This document shows positions 26,317 to 35,585 of a stretch of 64,000 nt of DNA, one piece after another. Position numbers and translations under genes: made by a program. Below the pieces are notes generated by a model that was given only the letters and a program-made list of their open reading frames with translations, searched no databases and was not told the origin of the DNA. The stretch is from Candidatus Hydrogenedentota bacterium. GTDB taxonomy: Bacteria; Hydrogenedentota; Hydrogenedentia; Hydrogenedentales; JAEUWI01. The stretch covers positions 36,746 through 100,745 of the forward strand of contig JACPGE010000070.1 of NCBI GenBank assembly GCA_016182605.1. Direction: 5' to 3'. Position 1 is the stretch's first letter. Each line of letters starts with the position of its first letter.

Positions 26317-29300
26317 ATGCCCGATAACAACGAAATCCGCGTATTGCGCAGTGAAGTGAACCGGCTGCGCACGGCCCTGGAACAGGTAGAACAACGATTG
26401 GGCCGTCTGGAGATGGGCGCGGCCACAGAGACGGCCCCAATAGCTGCCAAGGTGGCTGAAGCACCCGTTGCGCCACTCGCTCCACCCCCGCTTCCCTCGC
26501 GGGTGGAGCTTGCAAGGCCCGAAGCAGAACCGGTCGAAACTCCCCGCCCGCCAGTTGCGTCACCCATTGCAGAAGTCCCGGCTCCGTTGCCATTGCGGGA
26601 GCCCCTGCCCAGTTTGGCGGACCGGGCCACTTCCCTGCTGCGGCGTCTGGGACCCAAAGAAGAAATGAGCTGGGAAATGGCGCTGGGCACCTACTGGATG
26701 CCGCGCGTCGCCGTGATCATCATTGCGCTGGGCCTGGTCTCGCTCGCGACCTACGTATCCAGCACTTACGCGAACGCCCCGTGGATGCCCTATGCCCGGC
26801 TTGCCGGAGGCTTTGCCTTGAGCTTGGGCATGCTTGGCGCGGGCCGCTGGCTGGAACCGCGCTACCGCGGCTACGCCCGGGTGCTCATGGGCGGCGGCAT
26901 GGGCATGCTCTATTTCATGACTTTCTGCATGCATTACGTGCCCTACACGCGGGTGATTCAGAGCCCGGAGCCCGTATTGCTGCTGCTCGGGGCACAAGTT
27001 CTGTGGTGGGCCGCCATCGCCCACCGGCGCCGCTCGCCGATGCTGGCCTGCGTGATGATTCTCGGCGGACAACTCACCATCGGCCTCTCCACCTTCACGC
27101 TGGATCATCCCAGCCGTTTCGCCGCGGCCGGCATTGTTGCGCTGGCGCTGCTCGGTGCGGGATCGCTGCTGCTTCACCGGTGGTATGCCGTTGCCGCGCT
27201 GGCCATGGTCAGCAGTTACGCAAACCACTTCATCTGGCTTGCCCACAGCGACGGCGGCGACACGGTACTCGATTTCTCCGTCGCGATGGCGATACTCGCA
27301 GGTTACTGGATCATCTTCGCGGGCGCGGAGTTGCTTGCGCCGGAGGGCCTGCGCCGACGCGCCATTCACATCCGGTGGCGCAACAGCTACGTGGGGTTTA
27401 ACACCGCCGCATATACACTCATGGGTGGCATACTGGTGGAGGCCTTCGATTTCACAAGCCCGTACAGCCACGCTTTCTGGTGGATTAGCGGCGCCATGCT
27501 GTTGGGCACGGGCGCACTTTACCGGTGGCGGCGCAGTGATGACCCGCTGCAGCACATCTATCTGCTCAAAGCGAGCGCCTTGATCACCATCGGTTTCGCG
27601 ATTTACTTCAACGGCGCCAGCCTGGGCCTGTCCATGGCGGTGGAAGCGCTGATACTGCTCCTCGGCGCACGAAAGCTCGGACTCAAAGTTTCCCGGCTCG
27701 CGAGTCTCGGCCTCGTGGGGCTGACCGGAATTCAGATGCTGTTCACCTGGCTCGGCGGCTATGCCGTGCCGTACAACACCCCCGGCTATTGGCCGCTTTT
27801 TATTCCGTCGCTACTGGTTGCACTGGCGCTCTTTGCCTACAGCGAGGTGTACCGCACAGGCGACTTCGTTCCCAAGATTTCCTCCACCCGCCGCCGCAGA
27901 CCGCAGTTTGCAGGCATCCAAATGCAACTGGAACTCCTGCCACAGGCTCCCGGCGCGCCCATGATGCCCCTCACACGGTTTCTCGGAGAGTACGGCGCGG
28001 TCACGCTTGGTTTTGTGCTCTACGCCTGCTTCGCCAGCCTCCTCTTCCATGAAAACCACCTCATGCTTGCCTACGCCATTCCCGTGCCCGCCTTGGGGGC
28101 CTTGGCCGCTGCGCGCGGCAGCAAGCCTTTTGCCCTCACGGCATTGTGGGGCGCCGTGCTGCCCCTGGCCGCGGGCTGGGTGGGCATGGACGGGGCCAGC
28201 CCCATGTGGGCGATCATGGCAACCGGGCTGATGCTCACGATCCACGGAGTGTGGGCGGAGCATCGCTACTGGGGATTGCGGCCTGGACTGGCAATGCTGC
28301 AGCTCGGCGCCGGGCCTTACCTGGCCTACGTAGCCCCCGTGCTCTTCGCGATCTCCTATATCCTCACCCGGCAAGATGGGATCACCGCCACAGGCATGAT
28401 GCTTGGATTCGCGGTGCTCCTCTTCGCGCTTACGGCGCTGTTGCATCCCAATGCACTTGCAGGATGGGGGATTGCCGCTTATGTGCTCGCAGGGTGCCTG
28501 TGGTTTGACGTCCGCGCGGATGCGCACCCCTTCGGATGGTATGCAGCGGCACTGTGGATTGCCGTGCTCGGCGCGTGTGGAGATCGCTACCTGGCCGCCT
28601 CCAAGATCTTCCCACGCGGTATCGGCAGCGCCATTCTGCTCTCTGTGGCGCTCCTCGCCGGGATGCGCCTGGGATTGAACTGGTTCACGAGTGGCTGGTA
28701 TCTCGCAAGCTGGGCGGTGCTCGCGCTCCTGTTCGGCGCCTATGCGGGCATCTTCCGTCAGATTGCAGCCGGTGTGCTGAGTCTCGGACTGGCGGTGCTG
28801 GGTTCTTGCCTCTTCGCCATGCAGGCATACGACACGCGCGAGGCCGTGTTCCAGGCGGCCCTGCTCGGCGGGGGCTACCTGATCTACTGGGTGGCCCTGG
28901 AACGGGCAATCACGCTCGGCGCGGATCGCATTTCAGAAGCCCGGCGCGCACTGCTGAATCGTGTCCAACTGTCCGGTGTGTTGGCGGGCGCCGTGACCGT
29001 ACTGCTCGTGCTCATCACCTCAAGCACACCCGCGCTGCGGGCCTTTTACCTCACCATTGCGTGGACGCTCTGTGCCACCGCCTTAATCGGATTTTCCCTG
29101 GTGACACGCCAGGCCTGGTACCGCTACGCGGGTCTCGCGCTCTTCGGCCTCACCATTCTGCGGCTGGTCTTTGTGGACATGGGGCAGTTGCCCGGCATCT
29201 ACCGGGTCGCGGCAGCCATTGTGTTGGGCTGTACCCTGCTTGCGCTGGCCTACGGCTATGTGTGGGCGCGCGCCCACGGCCGCGATCAGGTGTCCGCGGA

Positions 29301-29352
29301 GACGCCCGCCGCATCCAAAGATCATTCCGGGGGACCACATCAGGAAGGGTAA
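26317..29352 (+). CDS. DUF2339 giant polytopic membrane protein
   Basis: 1011 residues. A short N-terminal coiled coil (LRSEVNRLRTALEQVEQRLG) and a Pro/Ala linker (to about residue 105) come first. Then WEMALGTYWMPRVAVIIIAL starts a chain of more than 20 hydrophobic segments to the C-terminus. That build, including the W-(E)-x-x-L-G-x-x-W-x-x-R entry, is typical of DUF2339 proteins. Function is unknown. GGGAG lies 6 bases before the ATG. It is transcribed divergently from the hydrolase gene with a 166-base gap. Confidence 0.85.
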   Translation: MPDNNEIRVLRSEVNRLRTALEQVEQRLGRLEMGAATETAPIAAKVAEAPVAPLAPPPLPSRVELARPEAEPVETPRPPVASPIAEVPAPLPLREPLPSLADRATSLLRRLGPKEEMSWEMALGTYWMPRVAVIIIALGLVSLATYVSSTYANAPWMPYARLAGGFALSLGMLGAGRWLEPRYRGYARVLMGGGMGMLYFMTFCMHYVPYTRVIQSPEPVLLLLGAQVLWWAAIAHRRRSPMLACVMILGGQLTIGLSTFTLDHPSRFAAAGIVALALLGAGSLLLHRWYAVAALAMVSSYANHFIWLAHSDGGDTVLDFSVAMAILAGYWIIFAGAELLAPEGLRRRAIHIRWRNSYVGFNTAAYTLMGGILVEAFDFTSPYSHAFWWISGAMLLGTGALYRWRRSDDPLQHIYLLKASALITIGFAIYFNGASLGLSMAVEALILLLGARKLGLKVSRLASLGLVGLTGIQMLFTWLGGYAVPYNTPGYWPLFIPSLLVALALFAYSEVYRTGDFVPKISSTRRRRPQFAGIQMQLELLPQAPGAPMMPLTRFLGEYGAVTLGFVLYACFASLLFHENHLMLAYAIPVPALGALAAARGSKPFALTALWGAVLPLAAGWVGMDGASPMWAIMATGLMLTIHGVWAEHRYWGLRPGLAMLQLGAGPYLAYVAPVLFAISYILTRQDGITATGMMLGFAVLLFALTALLHPNALAGWGIAAYVLAGCLWFDVRADAHPFGWYAAALWIAVLGACGDRYLAASKIFPRGIGSAILLSVALLAGMRLGLNWFTSGWYLASWAVLALLFGAYAGIFRQIAAGVLSLGLAVLGSCLFAMQAYDTREAVFQAALLGGGYLIYWVALERAITLGADRISEARRALLNRVQLSGVLAGAVTVLLVLITSSTPALRAFYLTIAWTLCATALIGFSLVTRQAWYRYAGLALFGLTILRLVFVDMGQLPGIYRVAAAIVLGCTLLALAYGYVWARAHGRDQVSAETPAASKDHSGGPHQEG

Positions 29353-29387
29353 CGAAATCCCAACAGTGCCGCCCAGCGAATTGCCCC

Positions 29388-30035
29388 TTATAACGGGAGC
29401 AAGTGCCCATCACCGTCGAGCAACTCGTGCAACGAATCGATCACGGCGTGGGGTTGCAGCGCTTCGAGTTCGGCGCGGGTGTTGTAACCCGTGGCCACGG
29501 CGATGGTCCTGACACCGGCGGCTTTTCCCGCTTCCACGTCGAAATACATGTCGCCCACGAAAAGTACTTCGTCCAGGCGGAGACCCATAAGCGCCACGGC
29601 CTTCTCCACCACCTCGGGATGGGGCTTGGCATGGATCACATCGTCCGGGCCGAGGCGCACTTCGAAATAATGCAGCACCCCCAAGTGCTCCAACAGCATT
29701 TCCGCGGCGGATCGCTTCTTCGAGGTGGCGAAACCGATCTTCATTCCCGCGCACGCCAGTGCCGCGAGCAACTCCCTTGTTCCGGGCAACAGCGTGGTGC
29801 TGCCGTTCGCCGTGGCCATGTAATGGGCGCGATAGATGCGCGTGCATTCGCCGGCGTCGTGCGACGTCAGCATGCCGAGTTGCACGGCGAGGGGAAAACC
29901 GATGCTGTCGACGATGGTCTTGCGATCCGGCCGGGGCAGGCCGAGGGTGTCGAAGGTGTGGTAAAGACTGGTCACGATGGCGCCGGTGGAATCGATGAGG
30001 GTGCCGTCCAAATCGAAAAGCACGCCGCGGATCAT
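29388..30035 (-). CDS. HAD-superfamily phosphatase, phosphoglycolate-phosphatase-like
   Basis: 215 residues. HAD motif I FDLDGTLIDST, motif II FATSKKRS, motif III lysine in HAKPHPEVV and motif IV FVGDMYFDVEAG are intact. The helical cap between motifs I and II has the Gph/beta-PGM size. Substrate not determinable. The ATG overlaps the purN stop by 4 bases, so it is the last gene of the ddl-like/dapF/purN operon. Confidence 0.9.
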   Translation of the reverse strand: MIRGVLFDLDGTLIDSTGAIVTSLYHTFDTLGLPRPDRKTIVDSIGFPLAVQLGMLTSHDAGECTRIYRAHYMATANGSTTLLPGTRELLAALACAGMKIGFATSKKRSAAEMLLEHLGVLHYFEVRLGPDDVIHAKPHPEVVEKAVALMGLRLDEVLFVGDMYFDVEAGKAAGVRTIAVATGYNTRAELEALQPHAVIDSLHELLDGDGHLLPL

Positions 30036-30655
30036 TCCGCGCCCTCGATGATGACCCGGCCTTGCTCCACCCGCACCTTTCCCGCGGCAATGAGCGCAAT
30101 GGCCTGCGGGTAGAGTTCGCGCTCTTTCTCCTGCACGCGCGCGGCGAGACTATCCGGCGTGTCGTCCTGAAGCACGGGTACGGTTCCCTGCAGGATGATG
30201 GGGCCGTGGTCATACTCGCCGTCCACAAAGTGCACGGTGGCCCCGCTGATGCGCGCGCCGAAGGCCAGTACCGCCTCATGCACGTGGTGCCCATACATGC
30301 CCTTGCCGCAAAACGCGGGAATCAGCGCGGGATGCACGTTAATGATTCTATGGTGAAAGTCTTCGGGCACCTGGAGGAGCGACATGAAGCCGGCCAGGAC
30401 CACAAGATCCACTTCATGCTGGCGCAAGAGCGCCCAAAGCGCTTCGTTGAAGGCCGCGCCGTCGGGGTACGCATTGCGGGGCACGGCGTAATCGGGAATG
30501 CCATGATCCCTGGCGCGCACGAGCCCGTAGGCATCCGCGCGCGAGGCCACCACACAACATACCGAGGCATTCAGTGCACCACGATCGATGTGATCGAGGA
30601 TATTCTGCAAGGTGGTGCCGCTGCCCGAGAGTAGCACGCCCAATTTCAATGCCAC
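30032..30655 (-). CDS. purN: Phosphoribosylglycinamide formyltransferase PurN
   Basis: 207 residues. GVLLSGSGTTLQNI (GAR-binding loop), NVHPALIPAF (catalytic Asn-His) and DGEYDHGPIILQ (catalytic Asp) are all present. The enzyme formylates GAR from 10-formyl-THF in purine synthesis. I use the GTG at 30655, which has AGGAAGGA about 8 bases upstream and gives the normal N-terminus. The frame opens farther upstream, but that part is unconserved. Third gene of the operon. Confidence 0.93.
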   Translation of the reverse strand: MALKLGVLLSGSGTTLQNILDHIDRGALNASVCCVVASRADAYGLVRARDHGIPDYAVPRNAYPDGAAFNEALWALLRQHEVDLVVLAGFMSLLQVPEDFHHRIINVHPALIPAFCGKGMYGHHVHEAVLAFGARISGATVHFVDGEYDHGPIILQGTVPVLQDDTPDSLAARVQEKERELYPQAIALIAAGKVRVEQGRVIIEGAE

Positions 30656-30692
30656 AAGGAAATCCTTCCTGAACGGTGCGGCCCGGAGCCGA

Positions 30693-31529
30693 TCACAGGG
30701 GCCACTCGCCGCTGAACACGTCGGCCGCCGGGCCCTCTTGATACACACAACCGTCCTCTGCCCAATCAATTGTGAGGACACCGAATACGAGATGCACGTT
30801 CACCCGCCGATCCACACGATTGGTGATCATGGAGGCCAGCGCCGCGCCGCAAGAACCGCTGCCGCTCGCCATGGTGATGCCGCTGCCCCGCTCCCAAATG
30901 CGCATGACGATGTTCTGCCGATCGATCGCGTTTACGAATTCCACATTGGTGCGCGCGGGAAAGGCAGGATGATGCTCGACCTTGGGACCAACGGAGGCAA
31001 GATCGACCGCCGTGGCGTCCTCCACAAAAAACACCGCGTGGGGGTTGCCGATGTTGGCGCAGGTCACGTGCATCGCCGTGCCATCCACCATCAGGGGCTC
31101 TTCCTTCACCTGGCCTGCCGGGCCGTTCATGGGAATCTCATGGCGTTCGAAGCGCGGCTTGCCCATGTTCGAGCGCACCCGCGTGACGTCGCGCCCCTCC
31201 ACCGTCAATGCAACCCGGTTTGGGCCGGCCAGGGTATTGATCACGAACTCGGTGCGGGTGGCCATGCCGCGCTCATAGACATACTTCGCGAAACAGCGGA
31301 TCCCGTTGCCGCAGGTCTCCGCTTCACTGCCGTCCGCGTTGAAAATGCGCATCTTGAAATCGTATTGGTCATCGGGCAGCACCAGGATTATTCCGTCGGA
31401 GCCCACTCCAAGGTGGCGGTGGCTCATGGCGCGGGATAACGCGGGCCAGTCCACACCGGGATACTTCTCGCCCTCGATAAAATGATAGTCGTTGCCGAGC
31501 CCGTGCATCTTCGTGAATTCGATACCCAT
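30693..31529 (-). CDS. dapF: Diaminopimelate epimerase
   Basis: 278 residues, normal length. FTKMHGLGNDYHF at the start; both active-site cysteines are in ETCGNGIRCFAKY and GSGSCGAALASM. It converts LL- to meso-diaminopimelate for lysine and peptidoglycan. The ATG at 31529 follows the ddl-like stop by 2 bases, so the two are coupled; the frame upstream of it is ddl sequence. Confidence 0.97.
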   Translation of the reverse strand: MGIEFTKMHGLGNDYHFIEGEKYPGVDWPALSRAMSHRHLGVGSDGIILVLPDDQYDFKMRIFNADGSEAETCGNGIRCFAKYVYERGMATRTEFVINTLAGPNRVALTVEGRDVTRVRSNMGKPRFERHEIPMNGPAGQVKEEPLMVDGTAMHVTCANIGNPHAVFFVEDATAVDLASVGPKVEHHPAFPARTNVEFVNAIDRQNIVMRIWERGSGITMASGSGSCGAALASMITNRVDRRVNVHLVFGVLTIDWAEDGCVYQEGPAADVFSGEWPL

Positions 31530-31531
31530 CG

Positions 31532-32557
31532 TTACGCCTTTATTCCTGTCTGATTGTCCCTGCCTTGCAGCATATATTCGATGAACATACGCACCAGCTC
31601 CACATGCGGAATACCTATCGCCGCCGCAGCCCGGGTATAGCTCGAAGTCTCCGTCAGGCCGGGAACGGTTTCCAGCTTGAGCCACACCGGGCCCTGTTCG
31701 TCAATGATAAAATCACTCTGGCTCCAGCCCTTGCAGCCCACAATCTCATGCGCATGCGCGGCCATGTCCATGATGCGATCCGTCAAGTCCGGCGCCAGCG
31801 GGGCCGGGGTAATGCATTCGACCTCGCCCGGGCGTTTTCCTGCGCGAATCTCCACAATGGGAAGTGAGCGGATGTGCCCTTTGGGATCCGTATCCAGCAC
31901 ACCACAACATACTTCCGTGCCCCGCACGAACTTCTCCACCATGACGTACGATTCCACGAAGAGCATGCGCTCCAACGCGGGCGCAAATTCCTCCGCCGAC
32001 TGGGGCAATGCGATTCCCTGCGTCAATCCCTGGCTCGCGGGCTTGATCGCGCAGGGAAACCCAATGTCCTGCCGTACCGCCCGCTCCACGGTGACGGCAT
32101 CCATCGCCCAAGTCGCGGCGTCCAGCGCCAGGTGCCCCGCCACGCGGATGCCCTGTGCCGCCACCACGGCCTTGCAGCGCACTTTGTCCATCGCGAGCGC
32201 GCTTGCCGCACAACCGGAGCCCCAATAGGGTACCCCGATCAGGTCGAGCAGACCCGCCAGGCGCCCATCGGAACCATAGGGTCCATGCAGCGCGTTGATG
32301 GCGCCATCCACACCAAGACGCTGTAGCGCGCCCAACCCATCTATAGCCGTGGCCGGCGCATCGGCGCCCACCTGCCATTTGCCCGCAGCATCGATGGTGA
32401 TCGGAATTGCCGTGTACTGCAAAGAGCCGATCGCCTTTATGAGTTCTTGACCGGTCATCAGGGATGCGGCATGCCGGGCACGTCCGCCGCCCATAAACAC
32501 GGCAATCACGGGTTCTATCTTGCTCAACGTCGGTACTTTCTGCTGGATGCGCCTCAA
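31532..32557 (-). CDS. D-alanine-D-alanine ligase homologue with altered metal site
   Basis: 341 residues, ATP-grasp fold. Recognisable Ddl blocks are HGPYGSDGRLAGLLDLIGVP, ASALAMDKVRCK, VEKFVRGTEVCCGV and SQSDFIIDEQGPVW. In Ddl enzymes the metal-binding block reads E-x-N-T-x-P-G-M-T; here it is K-L-E-T-V-P-G-L-T. The conserved Glu is Lys and the conserved Asn is Glu, and HG-x-x-GEDG has Ser for Glu. The ligase may therefore have another substrate, altered metal use or little activity. It is first in the dapF/purN operon. The start at 32557 is the only ATG upstream of the conserved region but has a poor ribosome site. Confidence 0.82.
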   Translation of the reverse strand: MRRIQQKVPTLSKIEPVIAVFMGGGRARHAASLMTGQELIKAIGSLQYTAIPITIDAAGKWQVGADAPATAIDGLGALQRLGVDGAINALHGPYGSDGRLAGLLDLIGVPYWGSGCAASALAMDKVRCKAVVAAQGIRVAGHLALDAATWAMDAVTVERAVRQDIGFPCAIKPASQGLTQGIALPQSAEEFAPALERMLFVESYVMVEKFVRGTEVCCGVLDTDPKGHIRSLPIVEIRAGKRPGEVECITPAPLAPDLTDRIMDMAAHAHEIVGCKGWSQSDFIIDEQGPVWLKLETVPGLTETSSYTRAAAAIGIPHVELVRMFIEYMLQGRDNQTGIKA

Positions 32558-32666
32558 GGGCGTGTACTTCGGCTACGTTGCACGCTGGCGGCACTCAATC
32601 CCCCACCCCAGCGATGCGGCGGTTTCAGGCTCCCTCCCCCTGGCGGCGCTATGTTAGGATCGCGCC

Positions 32667-33491
32667 ATGAACACACGCATTTGGGCCATTACAGGGATTT
32701 TGCTTTGTGCCGCTTTGGGGGGATGCGCCACCAAATCGCCCGAAAAAGCCGCGGGGGACACTGCTCCGGACCAGCAGGCGCTCACGGACCATATTGTACA
32801 GATTCAAAAGCAACTGGAGCAATCACCGGAGAACGGGCGTCTCTATTTCGAGCTGGGCAACGCCTTCTTCGATCAGGGGCGCTTTGTTGAAGCCTTTGAG
32901 GCCTATCAGAAGTGCCTCACCCATGAACCGCGCCTCGCGGAGGCCTACACCAATCTCGGCCTCACCCTGCGCCGACTCGGCCGGGACAGCGCCGCGATGG
33001 GCGCCTATGAATTTGCCCTGGAAATCAAACCCGACGATGTGCTTACGCTGGAAAACATGAAGGTGCTGGCAGAGGCCACGGGCGACCTGCCCCGCTTCCA
33101 GCGCGCCGTGGAACGGCTGGCCGCGCTCAAACCGCGCGACGTGCTGCTCCAGGGGCAGCTTGCGGACACGTACTTCCAGCGCGGCCAGTTTGAGGAAGCC
33201 ATTCCCGTTTACGAAAAGCTCCTGCTTATTGAGCCGAACGAGATCCTGAATCTCTACCGCCTCGGTATGTGCCACTATAGCGTGGGCCGTTTTGAGCAGG
33301 CAGGGTTGGTGTGGCGCCAGGCCCTCAGGCAGGATCCCGGGCACGCCGAGACCCTGAAGGCCCTGGCCGTGGTGCTGTGGGAAGTGAAGAACTACGATGC
33401 GGCCTGGGCCGCCGTTCAGGACTGCGAGGCGCACGGCGTGCGTCTGCCCCAGGAGTTCCTGGATACCCTGAAGAACGACTCGGGACGCTGA
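32667..33491 (+). CDS. TPR-repeat lipoprotein
   Basis: 274 residues. Lipoprotein signal with lipobox LGGC at about residue 20. From residue 55 on come about five tetratricopeptide repeats (for example GRLYFELGNAFFDQGRFVEA, then AEAYTNLGLTLRRLGRDSAA). It probably sits at the outer membrane as a scaffold; the partner is unknown. It is followed after 42 bases by the polysaccharide deacetylase gene on the same strand. Confidence 0.85.
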   Translation: MNTRIWAITGILLCAALGGCATKSPEKAAGDTAPDQQALTDHIVQIQKQLEQSPENGRLYFELGNAFFDQGRFVEAFEAYQKCLTHEPRLAEAYTNLGLTLRRLGRDSAAMGAYEFALEIKPDDVLTLENMKVLAEATGDLPRFQRAVERLAALKPRDVLLQGQLADTYFQRGQFEEAIPVYEKLLLIEPNEILNLYRLGMCHYSVGRFEQAGLVWRQALRQDPGHAETLKALAVVLWEVKNYDAAWAAVQDCEAHGVRLPQEFLDTLKNDSGR

Positions 33492-33533
33492 GCCGGGGCG
33501 GCAACCCTTCGGATAGATTAAAGGAGCGTGTTC

Positions 33534-35162
33534 ATGTCCATGCTGATTGCACTGGGGCTCGCGCTCATCGCGCAGCCCGCAAACACGGTCGTACTGACCT
33601 TCGATGATGCCGTAAAGTCCCACCTTACCGTGGTGGCGCCTATCTTGAAAGAGCGGGGCTTTCAGGCCACTTTTTTCATCACCCATCGCTGGATGGAGGA
33701 TCAGGAGCATTTTCTCTCCTGGGACGACGTGGCCGAGCTTCACAAGATGGGCTTCGAGATCGGCAACCACTCGTGGAGCCATCGCGGTTTCAACACCCCC
33801 GCCGCTGCCGCCATGCTCGCGGGGGAACTGGCCCTCGTGGAAAGTGCTCTGAAATCGGTGGAGGTGCCCAAACCCGTGAGTTTCGCGTGGTGTGGCAATG
33901 CCATCGGTCCCGAGGCCGTCCGGGTCTTGGAGAGCCGGGGCTATCAGATAGCCCGGCGCGGCATGCAACCGGAGATCCCCTACGGCAACATGGCGGTGGG
34001 GCCCGTCTATGAGCCCGCGCGGCGCCATCCCCTGCTCATTCCCACCACCGGAGATGCCTATCCTGACTGGACCCTGGAGCACTTCAAGAAGGTGGTGGCG
34101 CAGGCCGGCGCGGGCCGCATCGTGGTACTTCAATTCCACGGCGTGCCCGATGTGGCCCATCCCTGGGTACACACGCCGCCAGAACGCTTCATCGAATACA
34201 TGGACTACCTGAAGTCGGGCGGATACAACGTCATTTCCCTGCGCGATGCGTTGCAGTGGACGCCTTCAACGCCGCCTGCGGACCCCACCGTGAGTGTTCG
34301 CTATCCGGAGGCCCCCACAGATGCATCCACGCTTCCGGTGGAAGTGAATGCGTCACGCGCAAGTGCCGATTTCTGGCTGCGCAATGCCATCGTGCATCAC
34401 GGCTTCAGCGAGGCGGAATGCGCGGCTCTGCTGGGGCTGGAGCTTCCTGACTATCGTGAAACCCATGGCGCAAAAACGCACCCACCGATTCCCGCACCGG
34501 ATGGAAAACTCCTGGTGCTGCCCTATCCCGGCGTGCGCCATCCCCGTCTTGGTTTTCTTGACGGCGCCGTGAGCCCGCAACGCGGCACCAAGCTCAGCAT
34601 CTTTGCGCCCTGGGCGGAGGGCGGCTATGCCGTGCTCGATTTTCCGGAGGCCATATTCGCGGGGGATCAACTGCTCTTTCTCGCCCATACCCACATCCCC
34701 ACCATCTGGGATGAACAGCACGTGGACATTCCCAATGTAGATTGGGTCCAGGCCGCGGATGGCGCCTGGACCAACGAATGGACCCTGCCCAACGGCTTTG
34801 CCTTTGGCATGCGCGCCGTGCCCGGGGCGCGTGAAGTGGAACTCGATCTCTGGTTTCGAAACGGCACCCCGGCACCGTTGAAGAACATCCGTACGCAGAA
34901 CTGCCTCATGCTGGGCGCGTTGAAGGGCTTTGCGGCCCAGTCGAACGAAGGCAAACGCTTTGAAGCCTCGGCCACCATGGCGCCCAATACGACCGGGGAT
35001 CGCTGGGTGCGCATCAGCACGGACCAGTGCCAGCGCACCTGGGGCAATCCCGACTGCCCTTGCGCCCACGCCGATCCGGGATTCGATTCACTGGGCGTGG
35101 GTGAGACGGTTCACGTCAAGGCGCGTGTGGCATTTCAGGAGGGCGGTACGCCGCCAGGGTGA
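33534..35162 (+). CDS. Exported polysaccharide deacetylase with C-terminal accessory domain
   Basis: 542 residues. A short signal peptide (LIALGLALIAQPA) is followed by a NodB domain: VVLTFDDAVKSH (catalytic Asp, metal Asp), GNHSWSHRGF (metal His residues) and VVLQFHGV (late His). From residue about 245 a second, beta-rich domain of unknown family runs to the end. The substrate is presumably an N-acetylated glycan or peptidoglycan. The ATG at 33534 has AAGGAG 7 bases upstream; an in-frame GTG lies 6 bases before it. Confidence 0.87.
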   Translation: MSMLIALGLALIAQPANTVVLTFDDAVKSHLTVVAPILKERGFQATFFITHRWMEDQEHFLSWDDVAELHKMGFEIGNHSWSHRGFNTPAAAAMLAGELALVESALKSVEVPKPVSFAWCGNAIGPEAVRVLESRGYQIARRGMQPEIPYGNMAVGPVYEPARRHPLLIPTTGDAYPDWTLEHFKKVVAQAGAGRIVVLQFHGVPDVAHPWVHTPPERFIEYMDYLKSGGYNVISLRDALQWTPSTPPADPTVSVRYPEAPTDASTLPVEVNASRASADFWLRNAIVHHGFSEAECAALLGLELPDYRETHGAKTHPPIPAPDGKLLVLPYPGVRHPRLGFLDGAVSPQRGTKLSIFAPWAEGGYAVLDFPEAIFAGDQLLFLAHTHIPTIWDEQHVDIPNVDWVQAADGAWTNEWTLPNGFAFGMRAVPGAREVELDLWFRNGTPAPLKNIRTQNCLMLGALKGFAAQSNEGKRFEASATMAPNTTGDRWVRISTDQCQRTWGNPDCPCAHADPGFDSLGVGETVHVKARVAFQEGGTPPG

Positions 35163-35272
35163 GCGTCCGCCAACTTGGATGGAACCGGCAAAAAGTCTCG
35201 CGAAGAAAACTTCGAGCACCAAGGGGACTGTGCCGAATGGCGGCAACTTTTGCAGTCTCACCCCAATCACGC

Positions 35273-35336
35273 CGCTCGGCGAGCAGCGTGCTACTACTTA
35301 GGCACTACACCCAAGTAGGCCTTCGCTCGCCGAGCG
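35273..35336. repeat. 12-bp perfect inverted repeat
   Basis: CGCTCGGCGAGC and its reverse complement, 40 bases apart, in the gap between the deacetylase gene and the pilin-like gene. It could be a hairpin for transcription end, though no T-run follows. Confidence 0.7.
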
Positions 35337-35435
35337 TAGGCATTCCGCGTCGAAGTACCCTCCTGAATCCCCTCAAACAGGCAGAAAGTCGTGAAGGCCG
35401 CATCCGAACTCGATTCCACGCAAAAAGTTAGTGCC

Positions 35436-35478
35436 ATTCGGGACTATACCCGGGAACGTACCGGGGTATAGTCCTGAA
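35436..35478. repeat. Intergenic palindrome
   Basis: GGACTATACCC and GGGTATAGTCC face each other across about 10 bases, with further pairing TTC/GAA outside. The gap 35163-35585 otherwise holds no gene. Confidence 0.7.
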
Positions 35479-35523
35479 CGGCAAATTTGATCCGGCACGG
35501 ACTTTTTCCGGCCTCGTCAACTT

Positions 35524-35563
35524 AAGGAAAATGGGCCCGGGCTGCGCGTGCATACCCGGGCCC
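35524..35563 (-). terminator. Terminator after the first pilin-like gene
   Basis: GGGCCCGGG (35533-35541) and CCCGGGCCC (35555-35563) form the stem; on the minus strand ATTTTCCTT follows. Confidence 0.6.
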
Positions 35564-35585
35564 CCATACATTCGAAGCGTTATGC

